From contig JAXMBX010000033.1 of assembly GCA_046349635.1 (NCBI GenBank), positions 1 through 58,933 on the forward strand: a stretch of 58,933 nt of DNA, read 5' to 3'. The notes beneath the pieces were generated by a model, which was not told where the DNA came from, did not search any database, and was given only the letters and a program-made list of their open reading frames with translations. Position numbers and translations under genes: made by a program. Positions 19,478 through 28,559 of this stretch are shown here, one piece after another (positions within the stretch are counted from its first letter, which is position 1; each line of letters begins with the position of its first letter). The DNA is from JAXMBX01 sp046349635 (GTDB lineage: Bacteria > Planctomycetota > Planctomycetia > Planctomycetales > Planctomycetaceae).

Positions 19478-19639
19478 TTAAGGTCGATTCAGGGTGATGT
19501 AGAGCAGGGTCAACACCAGGGCGACGATGCCGACAAAGGTGGGGAAATCATCCCAGATCGTCGCGGGTGAAGGTCTGGAAAGCCGGGGGTTGAGATTCGA
19601 TTGGCGGGGGTCGAAGATCGCGGAGTCGTGAACGGACAT
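19478..19639 (-). CDS. Small single-pass membrane protein, 53 residues
   Basis: A short open frame, MSVHDSAIFDPRQSNLNPRL at the start, a polar middle, and a C-terminal hydrophobic helix TFVGIVALVLTLLYITL ending in NRP. GAGGAG lies 6 bases before the ATG, an excellent ribosome binding site. The gene lies 120 bp upstream of the ceramidase-nitrilase gene on the same strand and could be co-transcribed with it. It looks like a tail-anchored or single-pass small protein of unknown function. Confidence 0.6.
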   Translation of the reverse strand: MSVHDSAIFDPRQSNLNPRLSRPSPATIWDDFPTFVGIVALVLTLLYITLNRP

Positions 19640-19852
19640 TTTGATGCTCCTCGCGGCGAATTCGAAAAACGCTTGGCCCGCGTTTCCTCTAAAAAGGAAT
19701 ACAGCGGCGTGAGGAGGATCTTACACGCCTTACATTTTCTTTATTCGAATGGGAGAATTCCTATTGTACCCATTAATTGGTACATTTCTGGTTTCTGATC
19801 GGCGGCAGACACCCAAAGTGTGTCGTGTGCAAAAACTCCTAAGAGAAAAAGA

Positions 19853-20643
19853 ATGATTCTGAAAATCTATCAGGAAGATGAACCAGAAAACAAAGAGGAG
19901 TGGATGTTGAAAGTGAAACGCTTCAAGGTGCGGGAATGCCTTTTTGATCAACATGAATACTATGTCTTTCCGTCATCTGGAAAAGAATTTGCTGATTTGA
20001 CTCCGTGGTTTACTCGTTGGGAAACATTTCTGTGTGGGCGTTACCGATTCTGGCAAGGTATTGGACGAGGAGGAGTTCTCGGGATTCCTCCATATGTTCC
20101 AAACCTGAAGACGTCGACATCGATTTATAATTGTGTGCCAAGGAACTTCTGTTTCCCGTTTGCAGAGGTCGAGAACAGTGCTGCGAGGGTATTGCGGGAA
20201 AGGTGTTTTGTGTCGAACCGCCACAAGATCCTCTTGCCAAAACGTCGCAAACCCGTCTTTTAGACGTCGCGGTGACGCCTGAACACTCGGCCACGCTTGG
20301 TGACAGTCACCATTTACTTATAGTTCCTCGCCCAGGAACAACGTCGATCAAGAAGTTAGAGTCGTTGACTCGTTGGCTGGACAAGTTTGGTTTGTACGTT
20401 CTGGAGGGACCTGCGGATCCTTCGAATCTTCGCGAAGAAATGCAGGATTGGTTTTCTGATCCCGGCCGAAAACTCTTTACCGTTCACATAACGGGTGGGC
20501 TGGAAAACGCCGCGTGGCAGGTGGCTATGATTTCGTATGTGGCGCGCGCTTTGTGGGGACGGCAGGCCAAAGAGTTGGAGGCAGTCCATTTTCTGGCAAA
20601 CATTCAAGGCCAGCCCAATTTTTCGAAAGTATTGGGAGGCTAA
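19853..20643 (+). pseudogene. Unrecognised gene, probably frame-disrupted
   Basis: Two successive open frames look coding. The first (from ATG 19853, MILKIYQEDEPENKEE) includes FDQHEYYVFPSSGKEFADL and GVLGIPPYVPNL. The second (another frame, ending at 20643) includes HHLLIVPRPGTTSIKKLESL, GLYVLEGPADPSNLREEMQ and KLFTVHITGGLENAAWQVAM. They overlap at about 20131-20263, and a frame change there would give one protein of about 260 residues. I recognise no family. The stretch is visibly less GC-rich than its neighbours and uses TTT, AAA and GAT codons more often, which hints at foreign origin. Confidence 0.45.
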
Positions 20644-20790
20644 ATAGACAGTCAAGTGATGCAAAAGAATTTAGAGACGTTTGGACCGCCCTCTCGTCCG
20701 GCTCTGCGGGCCACCTTCTCCCGCGCTTGAGGAGAAGGTCTTTGAAAGGGCCTGTCGCCCTTGTCGTTTCGGTTGTGTTGTCGATCGATT

Positions 20791-21881
20791 CTAAGAAACG
20801 ACGAGCGAAGAGGTGGCGAGGACTTCGCGGTAGAGGCGGACGGTTTCTTCCGCGGTTTTTGAGAAGAGGAATTCCTGGCGAACCATTTCCTGGGCCGCGC
20901 TGGCGAGCGAGCTTTCATCGGATCGCGCAGCTCCAGGATTCGGTCTGCCAGTTGTTCGCTGTCGGAGGGGGAACGAGAAGGCCGGTCTGCTGGTCGTGGA
21001 CGATGCTGTAGGCTCCGCCGACGCGAGAGGCGATCACGGGTCGGCCCATCGCCATCGCTTCGAGCATAATCGAACCCAGTCCCTGCTGGAGGGAGGAGGC
21101 AGAAAATATCCATCGCGGCGAGGGACTCGGTGAAGTCCAGCCAGTAGGGGACGAAGGTGACATGCTGAGAGATGCCGAGCTCGCGCGCCAGACGGCGAAG
21201 GTTCGCCTCTTCCGGACCGGCCCCCGCGACCAGGAATTCGACGTCTTGACCGTTGGCGAGAACGCGACAGGCGGCGCCGAGAAAGAAGGGGATTCCCTTG
21301 ATGACTTCCAGCGGCCCCGCGGTTCCGACGACGGGGATCCGTCCCGGTTCCAGAGGGGGACGGAGTTTTTCGGGGATGTTGACTTCGACACCGCTCTTGA
21401 TGACGGTCACTTTCGCAGCGGGAACATCGGCGCGACTGCAAAGGTCCCGTTTGACGGACTCGGAGACGGCGATGATGCCACGGCAGAGGGTCCAGTCAAA
21501 CTGGAGTTTTTCCCCCTGATCGAGATAGTCGTGGACGCTGACGATGTAGGGGATGCCGAAGCGGCGGGCGATTTTGGTTCCCAGCTTGAGGATTCTGCGG
21601 GACTGGATGTGCAGCAGCTGAAACGGGGGCTGCTCCTCCAGGTCCTTGGTAAGCCAGTGCATTCCCAAGGGTGCAAGCCAGGAGATCCCCAGTTGGGGGT
21701 ATTCGCGGATATTGAGGAGTTTCTTCTGCTCGGTGCTCACGTTGGAGGCATCCATCGTGATGACGACGTTGGCGATGTTTTCGCGGCGGAGGTAGTCCGC
21801 GAGCCTGAGCGTATAGACGCTCCGTCCCCGCGCCTGAAAATTCGGCGACAAAAGCATGACCCGGAGTTCCGCATCATCCAT
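20791..21881 (-). pseudogene. Glycosyltransferase family 4-like, three frameshifts
   Basis: A reconstructed GT-B glycosyltransferase of about 365 residues. The N-terminal half in one frame has LRVMLLSPNFQARGRSVYTL, IVSVHDYLDQGEKLQFDW, IIAVSESVKRDLC and IPVVGTAGPLEVIKGIPFFL. Then the frame shifts near 21090 to LQQGLGSIMLEAMAMGRPVI (the nucleotide-sugar binding E-x7-E region) and ASRVGGAYSIVHDQQTGLLV. It shifts again at a run of five G (20967-20971, six expected) to SDSEQLADRILELRDPMK and near 20914 to ASAAQEMVRQEFLFSKTAEE, ending at the stop at 20791-20793. The ATG at 21881 overlaps the end region of the upstream gene, so they are probably one operon. It likely adds a sugar to a surface glycan or lipid. 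Confidence 0.75.
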
Positions 21882-21886
21882 GAGGG

Positions 21887-22654
21887 TCAACCTTCGAGCC
21901 GGGACGTGTTTTGACGCGTTGCGCGTCGGGCGAGCGGAGGCTGCAGGATCTCATTGATAATGATCGCCTGCTGGACTCCCTGACGTGACCCCAGGAGCTT
22001 TCGGAGAATCTTGGCTTGAGAAACCGGGGCCTTTTTTTCAGGCTCCTGGCTGCGGCGGGAATCCCCCAGATGTTCGCGGACACTTTCTGAGACCTTGTCG
22101 GAGAGATCCCGCTGGACGGTCTCCGTGAGAGTCTGGGTATTGAGGTGTTGCTGGACGTGCTTGTTGACCTGGGTATTAAGATCCTGGGTCGTGTTAATAT
22201 GCCGTTCCGCGACGGCGTCGCCGAGGCGTTTGCGGTCGGCGTTTTTCTTTTGCCGTTTGGCTTCACTCTTGGAAACGGGAGGAGGCGCAGCCGCGCGGGA
22301 AGGATTGATGCGCCCGGGGGAAGAGCGTCGTGCGGCTTCATCTTGCTGCAGGCGGGGGGAGATTTGCGGCCGGGGTTGGTTCTGCGACGGAGCAGAAGGG
22401 GGAACGTTAGGATTCTGTCCGGCGCGGGCCTGCTCGACCAATTGCTTGAAGCGTTCGATTTCGTTCTGCAGCGTATTCCCGCCGGGACGGACCGGTTCCC
22501 CCTTGCGGCGGTTGGCTTCCCCTTTTTTGGGTTTGCCGCCTGAGATCAGTTGCGAGATCCAGGAAATGACCGTGAACGCGATCACGATCAGGAAGATAAT
22601 GTCTCCCAGAACGTTGGCGGCGAGGATCGGCGAGTTGGAGATTCCCTCCAGCAT
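21887..22654 (-). CDS. Membrane-anchored hypothetical protein next to floA
   Basis: A 255-residue protein with one N-terminal membrane helix (VLGDIIFLIVIAFTVISWISQLI), then a long, polar, low-complexity cytoplasmic region rich in Q, N, P, R and K (PSAPSQNQPRPQISPRLQQDEAA; KSEAKRQKKNADRKR) and a predicted helical part with repeated Gln/Asn (QHLNTQTLTETVQRDLSDK). The C-terminus has a short compact segment SQAKILRKLLGSRQGVQQAI. It starts 9 bp after floA ends, so it is translated from the same transcript. I know no named domain. The context suggests a role with the flotillin/NfeD membrane system. Confidence 0.82.
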   Translation of the reverse strand: MLEGISNSPILAANVLGDIIFLIVIAFTVISWISQLISGGKPKKGEANRRKGEPVRPGGNTLQNEIERFKQLVEQARAGQNPNVPPSAPSQNQPRPQISPRLQQDEAARRSSPGRINPSRAAAPPPVSKSEAKRQKKNADRKRLGDAVAERHINTTQDLNTQVNKHVQQHLNTQTLTETVQRDLSDKVSESVREHLGDSRRSQEPEKKAPVSQAKILRKLLGSRQGVQQAIIINEILQPPLARRATRQNTSRLEG

Positions 22655-22663
22655 GACAGCACC

Positions 22664-23731
22664 TCAGTTCGAAGAGCCCGAAGCGGAGGAATAGCCACCA
22701 TCGGCAGCGATGGCGGTCCGCATGCGGGTATCTGCCTGAACGTTGTTGAGTTCATAGTAGTCGAGGATGCCAATCTTGCCGGTGCGGATGGATTCGGAAA
22801 TAGCCTTGGGAATCTGGGCTTCCGCGAGGACGACCTTGGCCCGGTTTTCCTGAATCTCGGCGATCATCTCCTGCTCGCGGGCGGCGAATTCGGCACGCCT
22901 TTGCTCGGCGCGCGCCTGGGCGACCCGCATGTCGGCCTCAGCCTGATCCGCCTGGAGGCGGGCACCGATGTTGTCACCGACATCCACGTCGGCGATATCA
23001 ATGGAGACGATCTCGAAGGCGGTGTGCGCTTCGAGTCCCAGCGAGAGGACGGTACGGGAGATCATATCCGGGTTTTCGAGGACTTCCTTGTAGGATTTGG
23101 TCGAGCCAATGGCGGAGACAATCCCCTGTCCCACGCGGGCGATGACGGTTTCCTCTGTGGCACCACCGATGAGCTGGTCAAGGTTTGTGCGGACGGTGAC
23201 GCGCGCCCGGGCGCGAAGCTCGATACCGTCGCCGGCCATCGCGGAGAGGGCATCTCCCGCGCGGCGGGGATCGGGGCAGTCGATGACTTTGGGATAGACA
23301 CTCGTCTGGACCGCTTCGAGGACGTCCCGGCCAGCAAGGTCGATGGCCTGTGCGGTTTTCCAATCGAGATTGATCTTTGCGCGATGGGCGGCGATCAGGG
23401 CCTTGATGACGTTGGGGACATTTCCGCGGGCGAGATAGTGGGCTTCCAGGTCGCGGGCGGAAATCGGGTAGTCATCCGTCAGTCGGGCCTGAACGGCCAT
23501 GATCTTGCTGTGGACGATGATGGAAGGATTGATCTTCCGGAGGGACATGCGGATGAGGTCGATGAGACCGATTCCGGCGCCGGTGAACTGGCACTGAACC
23601 CAGAGGCTGAAATAGCGGGCAAAGAGGGCCAGGAAGATCAGCCCGAAGACCAGGATGACAAATGCGAGGATGATGGGGACATATGCCTGGAGTTCAGGAG
23701 GAAGAACCTGAGCCATCACCGGATCGAACAT
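22664..23731 (-). CDS. floA: Flotillin-like protein FloA (YqfA type)
   Basis: A 355-residue flotillin-like scaffold protein that organises functional membrane microdomains. The N-terminal membrane segment is YVPIILAFVILVFGLIFLALFARYF; then FTGAGIGLIDLIRMSLRKIN and the SPFH-like core (AHYLARGNVPNVIKALIAA, RARVTVRTNLDQLIGGATEE, VLSLGLEAHTAFEIVSIDIA) follow. The C-terminal coiled-coil is rich in Ala, Glu and Gln (QADQAEADMRVAQARAEQRR) and ends IGILDYYELNNVQADTRMR, a family signature. The length matches FloA. The upstream nfeD gene is its usual partner. Confidence 0.95.
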   Translation of the reverse strand: MFDPVMAQVLPPELQAYVPIILAFVILVFGLIFLALFARYFSLWVQCQFTGAGIGLIDLIRMSLRKINPSIIVHSKIMAVQARLTDDYPISARDLEAHYLARGNVPNVIKALIAAHRAKINLDWKTAQAIDLAGRDVLEAVQTSVYPKVIDCPDPRRAGDALSAMAGDGIELRARARVTVRTNLDQLIGGATEETVIARVGQGIVSAIGSTKSYKEVLENPDMISRTVLSLGLEAHTAFEIVSIDIADVDVGDNIGARLQADQAEADMRVAQARAEQRRAEFAAREQEMIAEIQENRAKVVLAEAQIPKAISESIRTGKIGILDYYELNNVQADTRMRTAIAADGGYSSASGSSN

Positions 23732-23793
23732 GGCTGATTATCCACAGAGGTTGAGGGATGCACAAAGGAACAGCTTAAAACCCGATTATCCGC

Positions 23794-24375
23794 TCAAGTG
23801 GAGGGTAAATCAAAGTCCACTGAGGATTGTCCCTCTTTTTTTGCGGGATCTGACGAATTGGGATGACCCGAGAAGGTTTCGGGCGGTACTTCCCGAACAA
23901 TGACATGGTTCCCTTGGACTCCCATCACCTTGACGCGCCTTCCCTTCTGGACATTGACCCCTTCGCTTTGGCAATGAATCCGTTCTCCTTGAATCCGGAG
24001 CATCCCCGAGGGATTGAGGGGAGTTGCGGTTTCTCCAATCTGGCCGATCAGTTGCTCCAAGCGGCGTTGTTGTTCCAGATAGGGGGTGACTTCTTCCAGT
24101 GTGGGTGGTTCGGCACGGCGCCCCATGGCTGTGTAGGGCCAGACCCAGACGGCAGCTCCCACCGAGGAAGGGACAAGAATGACGGCTGCTGAGACAAACG
24201 TCCAGAACATGGCCGGGGAGGAGGTTCCCCAGGCAGCCCAGGCGGACCAGATCGCTCCCCCAAGACAGAAGATGGCGGTGATCAGGATCATCCCACCGGA
24301 AGGGATGAACACCTCGGCAAAGAGGAGACCCAGGGCGAAGACGAGCAGTAAGCAGGCCCAGAGAGAGGAATCCAT
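23794..24375 (-). CDS. NfeD family membrane protein
   Basis: A 193-residue NfeD protein without the long ClpP-like protease domain. It has three or four membrane helices (LWACLLLVFALGLLFAEVFI, GGMILITAIFCLGGAIWSA, FWTFVSAAVILVPSSVGAAVW) followed by the C-terminal OB-fold: GQIGETATPLNPSGMLRIQG, then RRVKVMGVQGNHVIVREVP. NfeD proteins of this size pair with FloA and contribute to membrane microdomains. Its stop is 62 bp before the floA start on the same strand. Confidence 0.92.
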   Translation of the reverse strand: MDSSLWACLLLVFALGLLFAEVFIPSGGMILITAIFCLGGAIWSAWAAWGTSSPAMFWTFVSAAVILVPSSVGAAVWVWPYTAMGRRAEPPTLEEVTPYLEQQRRLEQLIGQIGETATPLNPSGMLRIQGERIHCQSEGVNVQKGRRVKVMGVQGNHVIVREVPPETFSGHPNSSDPAKKEGQSSVDFDLPST

Positions 24376-24530
24376 AACCCTGATCTCAATTCATCTCGGA
24401 ACGATCGAACGGGACTGGCTCCGTTGAGACGAGGGAGCGAACTCCCCGATTTCATCAACGGAGGGTCTCTTCAGTGTATCCCTGCGGAAGATACCAAGAC
24501 AAGAGGCCTTCACAAGGGGGAGAAGGTTCG

Positions 24531-25370
24531 TCAATTCCAGCGGACGAGCTGTTTGCGGGCTTCCTCAAGCTGGCGCTCGAGAAGTTCCCGTTCTTCGCCC
24601 GGACAAGAGTGGAGACAACATTCCAGGAGATCGATGGCCTGGCCGGTCCGCTGGGCGCGGAGCGAGATAAAAGCGAGATCCCGTTTTTCGGAATAGGTCG
24701 CCGGAAGGAGGCACGTCAGCCGATGCTGAACGATCCATGCGGCGGCCCAGTTTCCCTGCTTTGCATAGAGGGCCTTGAGGTTATTGAGCATTCGCAGAAT
24801 GATCGGGCGAGGGCCGACGGGTTCGAGGCAGGTTTCGGCCTGGGCGCGACTGAGCATCCCCATCTGCTGCACTCGTCCGACAGCTTCATCCAATGTTAAC
24901 AGGATGCCGCCATGGAAGGGGTCCACAAAGATGGGGCCGTCGAGAGATTCATAGCGGGTGATGAAGTGACCTGGGGCGGAGACTCCCTGAAGATGCAGCC
25001 CGACGCGCTGTGCGACGGCCATGTAGAGGATCGAGAGACTGATCGGAATGCCGCGCTTCGTTTCGACGATCTTATGCAGATAACTGCCGTCGGAGGACTC
25101 ATAGGCATCCCGGCAGCCCGTGATTCCATGTTCCTGTGCGATGCATTGACCCAGAGACTGCAACGCCTCTTTTTCGGAGTTTGCGAGATTGACGGGGCGA
25201 ATGAGTTCCGCAGCCCGGTCATTGATCCACTGAAAGACGGGGGCGAAATCGAGATCGGGATAAGAGTCGCGGGCAAGTTCCAGGGAGGCGGTGGTGAGGT
25301 CCACATCCGGGCAGCGAGTCATTAACTTTACGAATTCGCTGTCACACGGAAATTGGGAACGTGGAGTCAT
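24531..25370 (-). CDS. SirB1/transglutaminase-like protein with TPR-like C-terminus
   Basis: A 279-residue protein of the SirB1 family (transglutaminase-like fold). The core carries YLHKIVETKRGIPISLSILY, VAQRVGLHLQGVSAPGHFI and FVDPFHGGILLTLDEA, in which the His and Asp lie where the transglutaminase-like core usually has them. The C-terminal 80 residues are helical (RMLNNLKALYAKQGNWAAAW, ERELLERQLEEARKQL), as in family members with TPR repeats. I start at the ATG at 25370 (MTPRSQFP); a TTG 42 bp earlier is possible. It is on the same strand as nfeD-floA but 155 bp upstream, so membership in that operon is uncertain. Biochemical role unknown. Confidence 0.85.
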   Translation of the reverse strand: MTPRSQFPCDSEFVKLMTRCPDVDLTTASLELARDSYPDLDFAPVFQWINDRAAELIRPVNLANSEKEALQSLGQCIAQEHGITGCRDAYESSDGSYLHKIVETKRGIPISLSILYMAVAQRVGLHLQGVSAPGHFITRYESLDGPIFVDPFHGGILLTLDEAVGRVQQMGMLSRAQAETCLEPVGPRPIILRMLNNLKALYAKQGNWAAAWIVQHRLTCLLPATYSEKRDLAFISLRAQRTGQAIDLLECCLHSCPGEERELLERQLEEARKQLVRWN

Positions 25371-25821
25371 AACCGCGCCATCAACAGTTTGGGAATAATC
25401 ACCGATTTCCAAGCAAGACTTTCGTCAGCCTCCATTCATAGGAGCAAGTGCTGGCGAGCAGTGTTAACTTGTGAAATGGTAATGTTTTATAACAAGCCCG
25501 TAGAGTCCGGGCGGAACCTGACTGAGAACTCAAGGAGCCGTGTTCCACGACCCGATGGCAAATTCTATGGTGGAACGTGCTTTGAGACAATTCCAGTCTC
25601 TGGGGAGACAGGCGAATGTTCCCGCGGAGGTTGTAATCCGAAGGTCCCGTGTTGTCTCAACTTCCGAGAATGGACTATGATTCGGGGGCAAGCGAGCGTA
25701 TTTACTTGAAGCCCTCCTTTCTGACCACGAGACAAGATTCGTCTCGGCTGCTACAGCGCTTGTTTTGAAGCGGTGTGGGGCGCTCAGAGATTGCTTCACG
25801 AAAGACTGGAAACCTAGAGAA
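25371..25821. other. Divergent intergenic region, 451 bp
   Basis: The region separates the divergent SirB1-like and beta-propeller genes and must contain both promoters. I see no credible gene, strong hairpin or repeat in it. Confidence 0.5.
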
Positions 25822-27180
25822 ATGTTGCAACGGGGATGGTTCCTGGCTGCGATCTGGGGGATATTACTGTTCTCCCAGGGTTGCGACCAATCCCGGCGGG
25901 CGTCGGATATTACGACGACCAGCCTCCTGCCGGACCCTCCTGCGGCGACCTTCCAGCCGACGGATTGGCCGGCTTGGCGCGGAATCAATGGGGACGGGAA
26001 CGCGACGGGGCCCCGACCTCCGATTGCGTGGGACGCGAAGACGAATGTCGTCTGGAAAACTCCAATTCCCGGGCATGGGCATTCTTCCCCGATCGTTGTC
26101 GGCGATTATCTGTTTCTCACGACGGCGGATGACGCGAAGCGGATTCAGAAAGTAATCTGCATCGCACGCGAGTCGGGGGTGCCGCGGTGGACGACGGAAG
26201 TCCACCGTGGGGGATTTGACCGGCAGGCGCACCCGAAGAATTCCCAGGCAACGCCCACGATGGTGAGTGACGGGACGCGGGTGTATGCGTCGTTTTTTCA
26301 CCAGGAGGGGATTTGGCTGACGGCCTTGGACCTGAAGGGGACGATCCTGTGGTCGAAATTGATCGGCCCGTTTACCTCGCGGTTCGGGTACGCGCCCTCC
26401 CCGGTACTGTATGGCTCGTACATTATCGTCGCAGCGGATCACGAGGATGGGGGATTTCTGGCGGCAGTCCACCGCATGAACGGCGAGATCATCTGGCGTC
26501 GGTCCCGGCCCGCGACGGAGAGTTATGCGACCCCCTCGGTCTTGAAAGTTGACGGCAAGGACCAGTTAGTGATCGCAGGGGGGGACTACGTTCGAAGTTA
26601 TGATCCCGACAATGGTGAAGTCTTGTGGGTCGTGCAGGGAACGTCGCAGTCGTGCGTCGGCTCACCCGTGATGTCGGAGGGGATTATTATCGCCAGCGGG
26701 GGATACCCCGGACGCGAGACGATCGCGATCCGACCACAGGGGACAAAAGTGCCGGAGGTGGTGTGGCGGAACAAAGTTTCTTCCTACGTCCCATCGCTGT
26801 TGATTGTGAATGGTTACCTGTATCAGGTGACGGATAAGGGGTTGTTGAGTTGCTGGGACATAAAAACGGGCAAGAGAAATTGGACGACGCGGTTGGAGGG
26901 TGAAGTCAGTTCGTCGCCCGTGGCCTGCGGTGATTTGATCTACCTTTCCAATGAGGGGGGAGTGACATTCACCATCAAGGCGAATCCGCAAAAGTACGAA
27001 CTGCTGGCGGAAAACAGCATCAAGGCGGAGGAGCAACTGGCGTCGCCGGTGATCTCGGGAGGGCAGATTTTCTTGCGGATTGCGCAGGGGACCAGCGATA
27101 ACCGGAAGGAAATGCTGTATTGCATCGGAGACCTCCCCACTCCTCCCAAGTCGAGCGTGACGGCGATTCCGAAGCCGTGA
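25822..27180 (+). CDS. PQQ-like beta-propeller lipoprotein
   Basis: A 452-residue exported protein. Starting at the ATG at 25822 gives a lipoprotein signal MLQRGWFLAAIWGILLFSQGC. The mature part is a PQQ-like beta-propeller of the kind abundant in planctomycetes: the lead-in DWPAWRGINGDGNATGPRPP, then repeated blades such as WKTPIPGHGHSSPIVVGDYL, GVPRWTTEVHRGGFDR and KDQLVIAGGDYVRSYDPDNG, and the typical ending GGQIFLRIAQGTSD. Such proteins are usually annotated as outer-membrane-assembly-like or PQQ-binding but lack the dehydrogenase residues. The role is probably binding or scaffolding. Confidence 0.88.
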   Translation: MLQRGWFLAAIWGILLFSQGCDQSRRASDITTTSLLPDPPAATFQPTDWPAWRGINGDGNATGPRPPIAWDAKTNVVWKTPIPGHGHSSPIVVGDYLFLTTADDAKRIQKVICIARESGVPRWTTEVHRGGFDRQAHPKNSQATPTMVSDGTRVYASFFHQEGIWLTALDLKGTILWSKLIGPFTSRFGYAPSPVLYGSYIIVAADHEDGGFLAAVHRMNGEIIWRRSRPATESYATPSVLKVDGKDQLVIAGGDYVRSYDPDNGEVLWVVQGTSQSCVGSPVMSEGIIIASGGYPGRETIAIRPQGTKVPEVVWRNKVSSYVPSLLIVNGYLYQVTDKGLLSCWDIKTGKRNWTTRLEGEVSSSPVACGDLIYLSNEGGVTFTIKANPQKYELLAENSIKAEEQLASPVISGGQIFLRIAQGTSDNRKEMLYCIGDLPTPPKSSVTAIPKP

Positions 27181-27243
27181 AGTCACGGATTCAGCGACGG
27201 CCGCCTCCGCAGTGTGCCCTGCCACCCGGCGTTGATGGTGGAG

Positions 27244-28404
27244 TCAGGGAGTTTTTGCGCGGAGCGTGAGGCAGGTGATTTCCGGAAGGCAGTTCAGGCG
27301 GAGCGGATGGACCCCTCCCAATCCACGGCTGACGAAGAGGAGTGAACCCTGATCCTGAAAGACACCGCTGGCATAGCGGCACCCGAAGCGGCTCGGGGAA
27401 TAGACCGGTCCGAGACCGGGAATGCGAATCTGGCCTCCGTGGTTGTGGCCTGCGAGAATGAGATCAACATTCTGTCCCCGGGCCCAGGGATAGTTGTCGG
27501 GGGTGTGGCTCAGGAGAATCTTGCAGTCTGCGGGCTCGGATCGCATCTCCGGTAGAGTTCCCATCCACGGAAATTCGGTCCCTCCCAGCAGGAAACGGTG
27601 GCCGAGATGTTCGATCAGCCTGGTCCGTCCGGCAAGATCTTCCCAGCCGAGATTCCGCATGGCGACGCGGGTTTCCTCCGGGCGGAGATACCAATCGTGA
27701 TTTCCAAGGATGAAATATCGTCCCAGGGGTGCGCTTAACGTCCCCAATGTTTCGGGTAGCCAGTCCACGAGCGACTGGTCATCGAGCAGATCACCAGTGA
27801 AGACGAGGAGGTCTGCGGGGATCTCACGGCATTTGGCGGTCACGAAATGATAGTAGGGGCGGTCGATCACGCCGGAGAGGTGCCAGTCGGAGATGTGGAG
27901 GATGCGGAGTCCGTCACAGGCGGGGGGCAATCCTGAGAGTTGAAACTCGCGGTGAGTGATTTCGAGTTGAAAGACTTCGTTGCCGGGGACGTGCAGCAGT
28001 GAAGAATGGGCGCCACGCTTCGCGGGTCGGAACCCGAGCGCCTGTTCCACATTGAACCGCTCCGTGCGGATACTGAGCTGAGCGGGAGGAGTTCTTCTGT
28101 ATCTGTGAAACAGGATGTGTCCCAGGGTGCCGAGGAGGCCGAGGGAGCAGAATCCAAACAGGATCTTCCACGGGAGCGAAAGGTCGAACCAGGTTCCGCC
28201 GCGCAACAATCCATGCTCGGGGAGGGCGACGGCAACCAGCAGCAGCAAGGGGAAGCCGAGGATGAGGAGATCGTGGACGAGCTTGATGCGGTCGAGAACG
28301 TGGCCGGGCAAGGGGAGGGAATGGACCCGGTTTACAATCGCCACGACCCACGCGGTAAAACCGATGGTCGCGAGCAGCAGCAGAGCAAGATTCCAGACCA
28401 GCAT
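27244..28404 (-). CDS. Membrane-anchored metallophosphoesterase
   Basis: A 386-residue protein with three or four N-terminal membrane helices (LALLLLATIGFTAWVVAIV, LLILGFPLLLLVAVAL, ILFGFCSLGLLGTLGHILF) and a C-terminal calcineurin-like phosphoesterase domain. All metal-binding motifs are present: LHISDWHLSG (D-x-H), VFTGDLLDD (GD), ILGNHDWYL (GNHD), LLSHTPD and LAGHNHGGQIRIPG (GHxH). The layout matches YkuE-like phosphodiesterases that act on lipid or nucleotide phosphodiesters near the membrane. It converges with the beta-propeller gene across a 63-bp gap. Confidence 0.9.
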   Translation of the reverse strand: MLVWNLALLLLATIGFTAWVVAIVNRVHSLPLPGHVLDRIKLVHDLLILGFPLLLLVAVALPEHGLLRGGTWFDLSLPWKILFGFCSLGLLGTLGHILFHRYRRTPPAQLSIRTERFNVEQALGFRPAKRGAHSSLLHVPGNEVFQLEITHREFQLSGLPPACDGLRILHISDWHLSGVIDRPYYHFVTAKCREIPADLLVFTGDLLDDQSLVDWLPETLGTLSAPLGRYFILGNHDWYLRPEETRVAMRNLGWEDLAGRTRLIEHLGHRFLLGGTEFPWMGTLPEMRSEPADCKILLSHTPDNYPWARGQNVDLILAGHNHGGQIRIPGLGPVYSPSRFGCRYASGVFQDQGSLLFVSRGLGGVHPLRLNCLPEITCLTLRAKTP

Positions 28405-28559
28405 GAAAACGATTTATTAAGGAGCTGAAGACAAAGAGGAGAGCGTGTCTGTTGTCTGTACGTTGGGAAGAGGATTCCGCGCGGGAAAAATCACGTCCGC
28501 CAGAGTATCAATCCGAGTCAGGAAATCGAACTTCGGAGCGGAAGATTCATTCGAAATTG

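Noticed and set aside
22550..23737. 395-codon plus-strand open frame opposite floA
   Set aside because: Composition (D, G, V-rich) is that of an antisense frame of floA.
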